Shown: positions 43,979 through 53,753 of the stretch, in pieces
How positions within the stretch are numbered: the first letter of the stretch is position 1
How the letters are laid out: every line of letters starts with the position of its first letter
From: Tritrichomonas musculus
Lineage: Eukaryota > Parabasalia > Tritrichomonadida > Tritrichomonadidae
Reading direction: 5' to 3'
Length of the DNA: 64,000 nt
NCBI GenBank assembly: GCA_039105265.1
Contig: JAPFFF010000008.1
Location: 4,588,001-4,652,000, forward strand
Translations under genes and position numbers: made by a program
The notes under the pieces: generated by a model
What the model saw: the letters and a program-made list of their open reading frames with translations, nothing else
Databases searched by the model: none
Told to the model about the DNA's origin: nothing

Positions 43979-44236
43979 ATATTCAATATATATCGATTTC
44001 TTATATATTTGTATCATTTAAAAAATATAGATGCCATTTGAATGGGTATACTATGTGTTATACAAATAATATTTTACTTTTGACGAAATCCTTCAGTAAC
44101 TGAAATATTAGACTTTTTATATTTATGAAACCAATCAACTAAAACTTCATTTTTAGAAAAAACTGACATTTGATTTGGAATGAAATTCAAATATATTAGA
44201 AAGTAAATGCATATAAATAAAATTATATTCTTCATT
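43979..44236 (-). pseudogene. Possible truncated secreted peptidase prodomain
   Basis: A 53-codon frame (about 44,075-44,236) begins with a clear signal-peptide-like stretch (MKNIILFICIYFLIYL) followed by NEVLVDWFHKYKK and a later EGFRQK. The pattern of F/V-x-x-W-x-x-x-Y-x-K, a gap, then E-x-x-x-R resembles the I29 prodomain of papain-type cysteine peptidases, which trichomonads have in large numbers. A stop follows, and about 100 bp further on the Tc1-like element is inserted. Read as a fragment it is weak; it could be chance. Confidence 0.3.
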
Positions 44237-45811
44237 GGACTCCTGTAACGTCCAATTTTTTTAAAATCATCATTTAATAATTCAACAAATTCAATTTTTC
44301 AACATTTTTAGCTAAAAAAAGAAATTTTTTTCAATAGTAATAACTATTTTTTTATAAAACTTAATGTTTTAAAAGCATATAAAAAGATATCAAAAGAATT
44401 AATGACTAGAATAAATTATATAAAAAGTTATAGCTATTCTAAATTTTAATAAAATGTTATAAAATTCTTATCAAAAATAATTAAAATAAATTGAGATAAA
44501 ATACTCAAATTTATTTTCTGAAGAAAATTAAATATATACTTATATCCTTTTAGTTTTTATTTTAATTTGAATTTTGTACGATGAAAATATTTATAAAACT
44601 GATTATTATTATAATAAAAAAATATAATTAGTATAAACAAACCAATCATTGAGTTTTACTGTAAAAATTCAGTTGAACGACCAGAACGGTAGACACTAAA
44701 CCGTTTATAATTTTTTCAAAATTTTGATTTCGAAAAACGATTGATTTTGAATATTTTAAATTTATAGTTTGAATTTTTATTAAGCACAAATATAATAAAA
44801 ATTTTAATCTATTAGATTTATTATAATTATTATTTTAAATGAGAAATTTATGTTTTTTAATATCAGAATTGAGAACTTTACAAAATTTCCTCTCAATTTC
44901 AAATCCGTCTTTTCTCTCCAATTTCATAACAAATTTTTGAAATATTGATAAAATCATCGTTATCATATATGTATTTTCTAATGGCTAAATTTCATTGAAT
45001 TTGGTGCGCTACATTTTTCGTAACAGAAATATGATTTACTTATTTAAGTTTATTTTTTTAGAAATATAAATTCCTAATGATAATTATCAATAATCAACAG
45101 GTTATTTTATGTTTTGGAGCTTCATTTCATCAAATCATCAAAAAAATTACATATCTAATTTAATATACATTAGCCAAGTCCAACATTATTAGGCAACAAA
45201 TTCCAATTTATACCAACCAAAAAGCAAATATATGATACTTTTATGATATAAATGATTAATAAAATGATTTTTATAGAAAAGTTTTAACCAAATTATTCAA
45301 AGTTAAAAATTTGCCTATTACGATCAGCATTTGAATTCAAAAATAATTATTTTTTTATAGTAATATCTTGTTTTCTATCGCATTAAATATATCATAATTA
45401 ATAATTTAACTTTATTATATGTCATTAAATAAAATATATTAATTATAATCATATTTGTTATAAATTCGACACTTCTGAACGACCTTTTTTAAAAAATGAA
45501 AATCAAAATTAACCAAATAAATACACAAATGTTTTCAAAACAAATTTGAATCTCTTTTAAACAGATTTTCTTAACCTATAGATTAGTCTTCGAGATATCT
45601 CAAAGTTTATCTTGAGTACTTTTCTGTGAAAATTTACCAGCTTAATTTGGCAATTATGTATTTGAAAAAATGAGAAAATAAATGAATTATAAAATAGTCT
45701 TGCTCTCCATTAACATTCAAAAATAAAATGACTACTTGCTCATTTTTAGAGAGAATCAATACATAAAAAATTTTATTTAAATTCTTTTTTTATGCAAACA
45801 AACACTATAAT
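44237..45811. other. 1.6-kb AT-rich intergenic region, no gene seen
   Basis: No frame with recognisable content on either strand, no clear inverted ends and no RNA gene. The last about 200 bases are presumably the 3' flank of the minus-strand gene at 45,812. Confidence 0.5.
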
Positions 45812-48448
45812 TTATAAATTAACAAAAGGAGACAATAAAGTCGCCTTTGGTTGAATAACATTAATATACTCTTGATGAATAACATGGGAAACATGATTTA
45901 ACGATATAAAAGGAAGTTTTAATAACCCTGATTTGAGTGGAATAATGGAAAAAACTAAATTCCCACCATTAAATTGTTCGATTGTTGTAAATCCAGAAAT
46001 GACAATATCCTTTGTATTTTCAACATGAAATTTACCTCTAGGAAGCCCAAGAAGTTTAATCTTATATAGCCTTCCACATATTGGAGTTCCTTTTATTTCA
46101 GCTTCAATTATTGGACGCATCATTTTTTCATTTATATCCCATGACATAGCAATAGATGATCCTTTCTCATCTCTAACAAAAATTTTCAAAAGATCGTTAT
46201 CATAACTTCGTTGGCCAATCAAAAATAGTTCTTCACCAGCATTAATAACTTGCTTTCCCCAAGTGCTTGGCAACATTTCAGCGCTCTCAATAATAAAAGG
46301 AACACTGGCTGTATTACGTAAACAAATGTGAGCAAATTTTTCTGAAATAAAGCGCAAGCTGCATTCAATTGGAAATGTGAAAACAACTCTGAAAATGAAT
46401 TTATATTTGATTTCAGAAATGGCAGTAATAACGTGAAGATTTGCAGAATCTATATTATTTTTTTGTTTGCAATTGATTCTTGCAATGAATCTGCTATCAC
46501 AATTAAAATCAGATCGATCAATAGAAATATTAAAACTAAGAACAGATTCAGTTACGTTGAATGTTGCATTAGTATCTGAATTTAAGGATGATGAAAGATG
46601 ATGAATTTCTGCATTTCCATGCTGGTCTGGAATGATCAATGAAGGTGAATCAAATGCTAATTTGAAAGAAGCATTTTTTTCAAGAGTTGGAAAGTCTACA
46701 GAAAAAATTATGGGAAGAAGCTGACCAAAACCAATTAATGAAGGAAATGTTACATTGACTTCTGGTTTTTCATATTCATCAACATAAACACAATAGCCAG
46801 TTTCAATTTGCCAGTTGAATGTTAGTGAGCCTTTTCTAAGTTCAAGATGATCAAAATTCCATTTTCCACTTTCATTTAAAAAAGCAACAATTTGAAAAGC
46901 ATTGATATTAATATCTTTTGAAGTGAAATGTGAAGTTAAATTTCGATCTCCTTTTTTATCATTTCTCATAAATAAAGTTGCAGAATCATATTGAGTTGGG
47001 AAAATATTGATCATTTTAAAACGACATTTAATATTAATAATGAACGTGTAATTGTTTTTAATTGCTGAATAAAATGCATCTGAAGTAAATTGTAATTGGC
47101 AAGGAAATGGATCCTTGATTAAAACTTCCGAATCAAGATTCGAAAGCGTATTGAATAACGTCAATTTGATTTCGGGAGAAGTACAATCAAGAAATAAAGG
47201 TTTCGCAAAAAATTGAATCCTTGAATATTTTTTTTCATTTATCGCTTCTTTAACTAAATTCAAGCCAGCTTTCTGACCAAAACTCCAACATTTTGTCATA
47301 TCATTAAAAAGCTGGTTATTTGAATAAAGAACGTTAAGGGCTGCTCTTGCAAATTTTTTTTCACTCAAACGAATCATTAATTTATGATATACTTCATCTA
47401 TTTGTTTTTGATTCCCATCACTTAGTCTATTTCTAAATAGTTGCATTAAAAATTGTTCGGTTATATCAATATTTTCTTTTTCTGCATCATCCCCATCATT
47501 GTCACTGTTCATCTCAATAAAATCGAGGTCCGCCATTGCTTCAAGTGATTGGCATGCCCAATTATTTACAACGTTTTTATTAAGAGAACTTTTTGATTGT
47601 AAAATAAATAAATTGCTCATAAACATGTTAAGAATCATTTTATATTCTTTTTTGATATAAAAAGAAGCAAGACATCCTGATAAAGCAAAAATTAATATTG
47701 AAACATCGTCATCACCATTGATAAATGGGTACAAAGTGATCCAGCTTGGTTCTACTGGCGGTATTACATCACAATATAAATCATGCTTTGAAAACTCGGC
47801 ATATATTTCATAAAAACCTTTAATTGACGTTTCTAAAAATCCAAAGAAAAAAAGCATCAAATATCTCCAAACACGAAGATGAGAAATTTGCGAAAATGGA
47901 TATTTTTCTGAATGAATTATATCCATTGCTTCACTATCGCACTCAATAAAAGATTCTGTAACAATATCTTTGAATCTATTTTGAATTTGTTCTTGCTGCT
48001 GCTCTGCTAGATGTAGTGGCGATTTATATTGAATAATAAATTGCCGTTCCGGAGGGATTGAACCAAATTGTGTAAATAAACCAATGTTAGAACTACCAAA
48101 AAGTGAACGCTCTTGAATCAAAAAAACACAAAACGGTTCATTGTATTTTATTGCTTTCTCAACCCAATTTTGATATGATTGATATTTTAATTGATCATCC
48201 GATATTTTTTGAACTCTTATGCTGAAAAATGAACTTAGAAAAGGATCTAGACCAGGCTTAATATAATTTTTTAAGTTTGGATCTTCGGGAATAAATTCAA
48301 ATGAAAGATTTGCGCTAACATCGTCAGGAATTTGTTCTGGAAATAGTGTAGGTAATTGAAAACTAAAATCTGAAAAAACATCTTGCTCAATCTCTTTCCA
48401 AATTGAATCTGGATCTGAAACAGTGATTCTGATTTTTCTTTTGATCAT
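45812..48448 (-). CDS. TRAPPC10/Trs130-like TRAPP II subunit
   Basis: The frame is open to 48,472 but begins there with GTG; the first ATG is at 48,448, giving 878 residues. The N-terminal third is alpha/beta with a WVEKAIKYNEPFCVFLI-type segment (about 95-120) like the start of TRAPPC10. A helical solenoid follows (about 180-440). The C-terminal half is a series of Ig-like beta sandwiches ending in LKSGLLKLPFISL, which resembles the end of TRAPPC10/Trs130 family proteins. TRAPP II acts at the trans-Golgi as tether and exchange factor for Ypt31/Rab11-type GTPases. Architecture and length fit, but no short diagnostic motif exists, so related TRAPPC9 or TRAPPC11 proteins are alternatives. It lies about 105 bp downstream of the next minus-strand gene. 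Confidence 0.5.
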   Translation of the reverse strand: MIKRKIRITVSDPDSIWKEIEQDVFSDFSFQLPTLFPEQIPDDVSANLSFEFIPEDPNLKNYIKPGLDPFLSSFFSIRVQKISDDQLKYQSYQNWVEKAIKYNEPFCVFLIQERSLFGSSNIGLFTQFGSIPPERQFIIQYKSPLHLAEQQQEQIQNRFKDIVTESFIECDSEAMDIIHSEKYPFSQISHLRVWRYLMLFFFGFLETSIKGFYEIYAEFSKHDLYCDVIPPVEPSWITLYPFINGDDDVSILIFALSGCLASFYIKKEYKMILNMFMSNLFILQSKSSLNKNVVNNWACQSLEAMADLDFIEMNSDNDGDDAEKENIDITEQFLMQLFRNRLSDGNQKQIDEVYHKLMIRLSEKKFARAALNVLYSNNQLFNDMTKCWSFGQKAGLNLVKEAINEKKYSRIQFFAKPLFLDCTSPEIKLTLFNTLSNLDSEVLIKDPFPCQLQFTSDAFYSAIKNNYTFIINIKCRFKMINIFPTQYDSATLFMRNDKKGDRNLTSHFTSKDININAFQIVAFLNESGKWNFDHLELRKGSLTFNWQIETGYCVYVDEYEKPEVNVTFPSLIGFGQLLPIIFSVDFPTLEKNASFKLAFDSPSLIIPDQHGNAEIHHLSSSLNSDTNATFNVTESVLSFNISIDRSDFNCDSRFIARINCKQKNNIDSANLHVITAISEIKYKFIFRVVFTFPIECSLRFISEKFAHICLRNTASVPFIIESAEMLPSTWGKQVINAGEELFLIGQRSYDNDLLKIFVRDEKGSSIAMSWDINEKMMRPIIEAEIKGTPICGRLYKIKLLGLPRGKFHVENTKDIVISGFTTIEQFNGGNLVFSIIPLKSGLLKLPFISLNHVSHVIHQEYINVIQPKATLLSPFVNL

Positions 48449-48553
48449 CACATTAAAATAATGGTTAACCACGGATACAACTTTTTCTTTGAATTTATAG
48501 AATTAACTCGTTATTTAAAAAAATATTTTATATAAAAAGTATATACTTTATTA

Positions 48554-50020
48554 TTACATATACATGTTTGGAGGATCAGAGATCATATTATTTAGTATTT
48601 GTGCTTTTTCATGACATGTGCTAAGGTTTGAAAGTATTTGATACCCACATTCATTTGAAAAACAAATCGTGAAATTATCAGTAGCAGAAAATCCGTCTGA
48701 TGATTTTTCATTAGTATTTTCGCAAACTTCCCAAATCCTTCTAATTGAATCAAGAATTCCACTCGTTAAGTCTGGATCAGAATCATTTTCAAGAACTGAA
48801 AGAAGTGCAGATAATACACCTTTTTTAAAAAGTTCGAAAACTTGAGATGCAGCAGAAAATGTTATTGCATTTATTAAACAATTTGTTGCTATTTTATTAG
48901 TTGAAAATGCGAAAGAATTGCTTAACATCTTTTCAAGAAGTAAATCAAAGAATCCTTTTTCAGAAAACTTGTGAAAGAAAGCTGATCCAAATTTTAGGTA
49001 GGCTGCAGAGAAGCAAAGCATCATTTTTAGCTTACCATCGTCTGGATATTTGAAAAAATTAAGTAGAAATTCCCAATTAAGATAATCATCAAGATCTGGT
49101 GGGTTTTCAAATGGTAAATTTTGAATGATCATTGTGATTAGTTTAAATGCAAAAAAAGCTAATTTGGAATCATATCGTAAATAATTAAATAGACTATGAA
49201 AATATGATTCATGATTTTCATAAACGACTTTATATGTTTGAGGAAAAGAAAAAATTATTTGAATTGAAAGGTCAATAATAAAATATTCATTACATGTTTC
49301 ATCATACAAATGATATTGATCAAGTATATCATAAAAACCGGATAGTATTTCCATTGCAAAATTTTCATCGTTGAATGAGAGAGTTAAGTTTTTATAAAAA
49401 TTTTTTATAATCAATTGTGCTCCTTTCATTATTGTCAAATTTTCGTCTCTAATATCTTTAATCTGAAGAGCAAAATTTAAAAGTTTTGGATGTTGTGGCG
49501 ATTTATATAATTCATACAAAAATTCTTTATTTTCACATGAAAAAATTATATAATTAATTATATTATTAATTATAATTTGTTGATTTTGTGGGAAACGCTC
49601 GAAATTATCAATCATCATGCAAATAAATGAAGCATAATCTGGATTATCAGAAAAAAGTGATGAAATAAATGTAATCTGAAAAACAAGATCTAAGTAGGAA
49701 TCAGGAATTGTTAATTGATCATCTTGATTTTGGCATATAATTTGAAAATAATGTATACAATCTAAACATAAAGGTGAATTACTTAAAGATTGAATCAGGA
49801 GATTCTTGTCTTGAAATTCTTTGATGAAATTGCATGCATATTGAAAAGGATTTGATAAATTAGAAATCGGTTGAGATGAAAAATTGGAAAATTGTTTTAT
49901 AAATATATTTATATCTTGATATAGATTTAAAGAAGATGTTGTGTCAATAGGTCTTATCAAAACATCATTTTTTTCTTTATGTGATATGCAATCTTCATCC
50001 ATTTTATATTCATCCATCAT
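48554..50020 (-). CDS. Orphan helical-repeat (ARM-like) protein
   Basis: 488 residues, ATG ATG at 50020, with a TTCACC motif ending right at the start codon that resembles a trichomonad initiator. After a polar N-terminus of about 45 residues the whole protein is a run of amphipathic helices rich in Leu, Ile, Phe and Asn, with no membrane segment long enough to be convincing. The end (about 380-430) has ARM/HEAT-like spacing: TNCLINAI, then LLSVLEN, then GILDSIRRI. No catalytic motif. Trichomonad genomes hold many such helical proteins of unknown role; it resembles the orphan at 55,148 in style, not in obvious sequence. Confidence 0.7.
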   Translation of the reverse strand: MMDEYKMDEDCISHKEKNDVLIRPIDTTSSLNLYQDINIFIKQFSNFSSQPISNLSNPFQYACNFIKEFQDKNLLIQSLSNSPLCLDCIHYFQIICQNQDDQLTIPDSYLDLVFQITFISSLFSDNPDYASFICMMIDNFERFPQNQQIIINNIINYIIFSCENKEFLYELYKSPQHPKLLNFALQIKDIRDENLTIMKGAQLIIKNFYKNLTLSFNDENFAMEILSGFYDILDQYHLYDETCNEYFIIDLSIQIIFSFPQTYKVVYENHESYFHSLFNYLRYDSKLAFFAFKLITMIIQNLPFENPPDLDDYLNWEFLLNFFKYPDDGKLKMMLCFSAAYLKFGSAFFHKFSEKGFFDLLLEKMLSNSFAFSTNKIATNCLINAITFSAASQVFELFKKGVLSALLSVLENDSDPDLTSGILDSIRRIWEVCENTNEKSSDGFSATDNFTICFSNECGYQILSNLSTCHEKAQILNNMISDPPNMYM

Positions 50021-50424
50021 GGTGAAGAAATATGAAATATGTTTATATGATTGAAAGAATTAAATTTATCCTCAATTATTAATTTGCTTTTTTCTTTAAT
50101 AGAACCTAAATAATTAATAACATAAAAACAATATTTACAATCTAATATTTAATGGATTATTTTTTTATTAATTTATTTTATGTTTATATAAACATTTTAA
50201 AAAGAAAATTATATTTTTAAATGGAATGAGATTTTTAAGGCTAAATATAAAAAGTTACATCTTTTTATAGTGTTCCTAAAAAATATTGATAAGAAATGAA
50301 TTCAATAGTTAATCGTCGTTAACAAAAGTTATTTTATTTTTAAAATTTTTAATTTAAAAAGTTAAATTTCTTATCAATATTTTTTCGGCAATTGAAAAAG
50401 TTGATTTTTTATTAAAAATTAAAA

Positions 50425-50790
50425 TTAAAATCTTACTTGATTGCCTTGCACTTCGAGGCATTGTTTCAATTTCTTTGGAAAAGAATCAATCAAAGAATTG
50501 TTTGTTGCTAAACTTAGATTATTCCATATAAAGAATAAAAATTGTGTTCAGGAAACATTTGCCATTTCAGCTCCAGGGATTTCAAGAAACATTATTGCTT
50601 TAACGCATATGAAATACTTGATTTCATTTGTTAATATTTGTGGTCGGCAGGGTTGTGTTTTTTCTGGTCTCCCTTCATCAATCTATTTAGCTACTGCTTT
50701 GACGCAATTTAACGAAATACTTAATGCATCAGCTGTTTTGCTTTTATTAAAATTGTGCGATTGCAGAACCACTTGCGATTAAATTATAGC
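50425..50790 (-). pseudogene. Deleted Tc1-like transposase fossil
   Basis: Read on the minus strand, 50,790 to about 50,545 gives helix-turn-helix remnants with a GRPEKTQPCRPQI linker as in Tc1 N-termini, broken by several stops. It then passes into the Tc1 C-terminus, WNNLSLATNNSLIDSFPKKL followed by KQCLEVQGNQVRF and a stop at about 50,425. The catalytic core between them is missing. It differs from the intact transposase at 37,621, so it belongs to another Tc1 lineage. An AAATATTGATAAGAAAT word nearby is repeated inverted (50,277-50,298 and 50,363-50,388) and may be part of its end. Confidence 0.6.
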
Positions 50791-51093
50791 GTTCGTTTGT
50801 ATTTTTTGGTAAAGAAAACATATAAATAAAAGGTCAAAAGATTGACCAACAATTGATTCATAAATTCATGAATAGGTCATTAAATTTGAATGAATTTGAA
50901 AGAAATTTTAAAATTCTCTCAAATTATTTTTAAATAAATTTTCTCAATTTTTTCAATGAAAAATGAAAATTTCTCTCAAATTTCTTATCAATTTCATATA
51001 TATGAAATTGTGAAAAAAACGAAATAATGAAAATAATAAGTACAGATTTAACAATATATAATTACATTACAAAAAAATATTATAAACATAAGT

Positions 51094-53625
51094 TCACATG
51101 ATAAGAAAATGTGAGTCTAATATTCCTTTTGAAGAGAGGTTGTATCTTGATCTGAATTTAAAAACATAAAAAATAATCCAATCAATAATAAATACAGTAA
51201 ATGCGCCGATCTCTGGTGAATGAGTAGTTACATCAATACTTGTAAATAAAACAAGATAAAAAATCATTAAAATTCCTTGAATCCCATACATAAGAGTGTA
51301 CTTAAATTGTTGATCAGGAGCTTTTGTAAAAATTGAGTCATCAGTAATTTCAGGTCCTAAATCGATCATTTGGATAATTTGCCAATTTTTTGTCAAATAC
51401 TTATGAACAGAGTTTTTTTGTTCTATAAATTGACGTAAGAATGTATTCATTGAATTGTAATTTTCATATGGTGCAGGGGCTTTCTCACGGCGATCTATTC
51501 CGAGTTTTATAGAGTAATACTTTTCCTGAATCAGATGGTATAATTCAGTTGTTAGGTACACCTCGAAAACCTTGCCTTGGATGGCTTCTTCGGTATCTTC
51601 AATCATATCAATTCCTTCGTTTAAACTTTCAATATCAACATCAGCATGAAGATCATTTTTCTTTCCATGCAAATAAAATCCGTGATTATCTGTTATAAGG
51701 AAAAAACATGATATTTTTGCTGTTCGGCAAATTTCCAAAAAATTGATGAATGGATTACCAGCGGCTTTCCAGTATACAAAATTAATGAGGATATATTGTA
51801 TTAATATTAGTAACAGCCATATAAAGGAAGTATATGCAAATCTAAGAATTTTATAAGTGCATCCGACATCAATTATACTAGATGATGGGATAGGTGAAGC
51901 AGTTAGAATTGTATTAAAGCCTTTTATGATGAGTAAAATACAAACTAAAGTGAATGATAAACTATAAGCTCGGACAGTTGAAATTTTGCACCATTCATTT
52001 CCTATCAAAACTCTCCTCCAAGCAGAAATTGTATAGTTTTTTTTATGAGGATTTTCCCAATCAATTAAAAAGAAGTCCAAGTCAGTTTGAAGGTAAATTT
52101 TAAGGAGTATTCCAATTGCTAATAACCCAAATGAAACCCAAATTGCGGGGAAAAAGATGTAAAAATCTTCTTCATTTGGAAGAAATATAAAACTTTTTTT
52201 TGACCATTTGAAAGACCATAATAGAAAAAGTCCAAATGCCAAGCATATTATGAATAATAAAATTCCAAGTATTAAAAAGAATTCTGAAACAACAGTTAAG
52301 ATCATGTGCATATCTGTACCACCATAATTATATTGCCTAAAATATAGAAAAGAGTGAATGATCCAATAAGCAATAAATAATATAGTTAAAACAATGAATA
52401 TATATAAAACTGCATCCCAAAAAGAGCTCATATTCATTGTGTATTGGACGTTAAAAGAAAATTTTGGTAAAAAACTGCTATTTCTATATAATTGTGTATA
52501 TTCTAATATAAAATAAGGTGTTTGAATTGCAGTTCTATCTGTAGATCTTATTGTAAAAGATATTGTGATGTCAGAAAGAACTTGTATAATATTTTCTGAA
52601 TTACCATATGATGTGAAATTATCAAAAAGAAAAAAGCGTCTAAAAAGTTTATACTGAGTTTCATCTTTTTGACGATTAACATCAATGCCGTTTTTATCCC
52701 TGTAATTTTTAAGTAATATAGGAATTGGACGAATAACTGGAAATGATTTTTTTAAAATTGTGTCATCTCCATCATACATCTCTTGGAAAAAAATATCGAA
52801 AAAGTCTGTTGTATCATATGCAAATGATAAATTTAAATCGCATTCTGAAAAAAAATTCCATCCAAATTGTCTCCATATTTGATTTCGATTTCTTTTAATG
52901 CCGCACTTTTGCAAATCTGCCTTAAGTTCTTTAAAACCTTTAAATTCACCATCTTTTGAATACCGGGCTAATTGAAATGTCAAAATATCACCCTTTTTGA
53001 AAGAAGATTGTACAAAATGTTCTTTCATAACATTATCTAAACTATCAATATATTCAAAGAAAGGTTGACCAATCGGCCAATCATAATATCCATTTAAGTT
53101 TCCATTTTTTTCACCAAAAACTTGGCTCAGTGCTGAACACGCCTCAAAATTTGGATTATACATTGAAGAAGCGCACATATTCACAAGAAAATTGCACGTT
53201 GTTTGGTTTGTTTTATCGAAATTGCAAAAGATTGAATTATTATAAATGCTTGATCTAACCAATTCGTTTGGTGGTAAATAAATATGCTGCTTATTTCCTT
53301 TTTTGCTACTTATGACATCGAAATAATGAATTTCTGTTGGCGACTTAAATGAATTTTTAGCATTATTATATAAATTATCATCTACGATTATATAAGAATT
53401 TAAAATTGTATCATTTGGATTGCTTATATTTTCAATACACGATTGGTTATTATAATTAATGAATTTTTGGCAAACACATTGAGAACCATTAACAAATTTT
53501 GAGCAATTTTTAAATTGGTAAGACCAGCTATCAAAATATATGTTAGGCATTCCATATGTATCAAAATTTAGAAGGGGAAGATCAACTGCTGGCTTTGCAG
53601 AATATAATAAAATGAAAACCAGCAT
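51094..53625 (-). CDS. TMEM67: Meckelin (TMEM67), ciliary transition-zone receptor-like protein
   Basis: 843 residues, ATG at 53625, starting with a signal peptide (MLVFILLYSA). The lumenal part (to about 395) includes paired Cys. Seven membrane segments follow at roughly 400-425, 437-470, 485-510, 552-575, 592-615, 772-793 and 803-822. Between the third and fourth is SAWRRVLIGNEWCKISTVR, the counterpart of the WR...ANEW...TVRK motif of animal meckelin. The long cytosolic loop has ISCFFLI, then GFYLHGKKNDLHADVDIESL, matching the G-Y-Y-I-H-G...H-A-D motif of MKS3. The last residues, DSHFLIM, mirror the animal ending DQRFLI. The N-terminal Cys-rich region is shorter than in human meckelin (about 995 residues). 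It works with TMEM231 and B9 proteins in the MKS module of the transition zone. Confidence 0.9.
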   Translation of the reverse strand: MLVFILLYSAKPAVDLPLLNFDTYGMPNIYFDSWSYQFKNCSKFVNGSQCVCQKFINYNNQSCIENISNPNDTILNSYIIVDDNLYNNAKNSFKSPTEIHYFDVISSKKGNKQHIYLPPNELVRSSIYNNSIFCNFDKTNQTTCNFLVNMCASSMYNPNFEACSALSQVFGEKNGNLNGYYDWPIGQPFFEYIDSLDNVMKEHFVQSSFKKGDILTFQLARYSKDGEFKGFKELKADLQKCGIKRNRNQIWRQFGWNFFSECDLNLSFAYDTTDFFDIFFQEMYDGDDTILKKSFPVIRPIPILLKNYRDKNGIDVNRQKDETQYKLFRRFFLFDNFTSYGNSENIIQVLSDITISFTIRSTDRTAIQTPYFILEYTQLYRNSSFLPKFSFNVQYTMNMSSFWDAVLYIFIVLTILFIAYWIIHSFLYFRQYNYGGTDMHMILTVVSEFFLILGILLFIICLAFGLFLLWSFKWSKKSFIFLPNEEDFYIFFPAIWVSFGLLAIGILLKIYLQTDLDFFLIDWENPHKKNYTISAWRRVLIGNEWCKISTVRAYSLSFTLVCILLIIKGFNTILTASPIPSSSIIDVGCTYKILRFAYTSFIWLLLILIQYILINFVYWKAAGNPFINFLEICRTAKISCFFLITDNHGFYLHGKKNDLHADVDIESLNEGIDMIEDTEEAIQGKVFEVYLTTELYHLIQEKYYSIKLGIDRREKAPAPYENYNSMNTFLRQFIEQKNSVHKYLTKNWQIIQMIDLGPEITDDSIFTKAPDQQFKYTLMYGIQGILMIFYLVLFTSIDVTTHSPEIGAFTVFIIDWIIFYVFKFRSRYNLSSKGILDSHFLIM

Positions 53626-53753
53626 AAATAATTTAATAATAAACGTAACTTTTTCAATTAAAATTTTAAATTTATGTTTGAACTTGAATAATATGAGAAA
53701 AATAAGATTAATGAAATATTAGTTTAAAAAATCATCAACAATACGCTCTAATT

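Noticed and set aside
50441-50782. 113-codon plus-strand frame
   Set aside because: It starts with TTG and is the antisense shadow of the deleted Tc1 fossil, which makes sense only on the minus strand.
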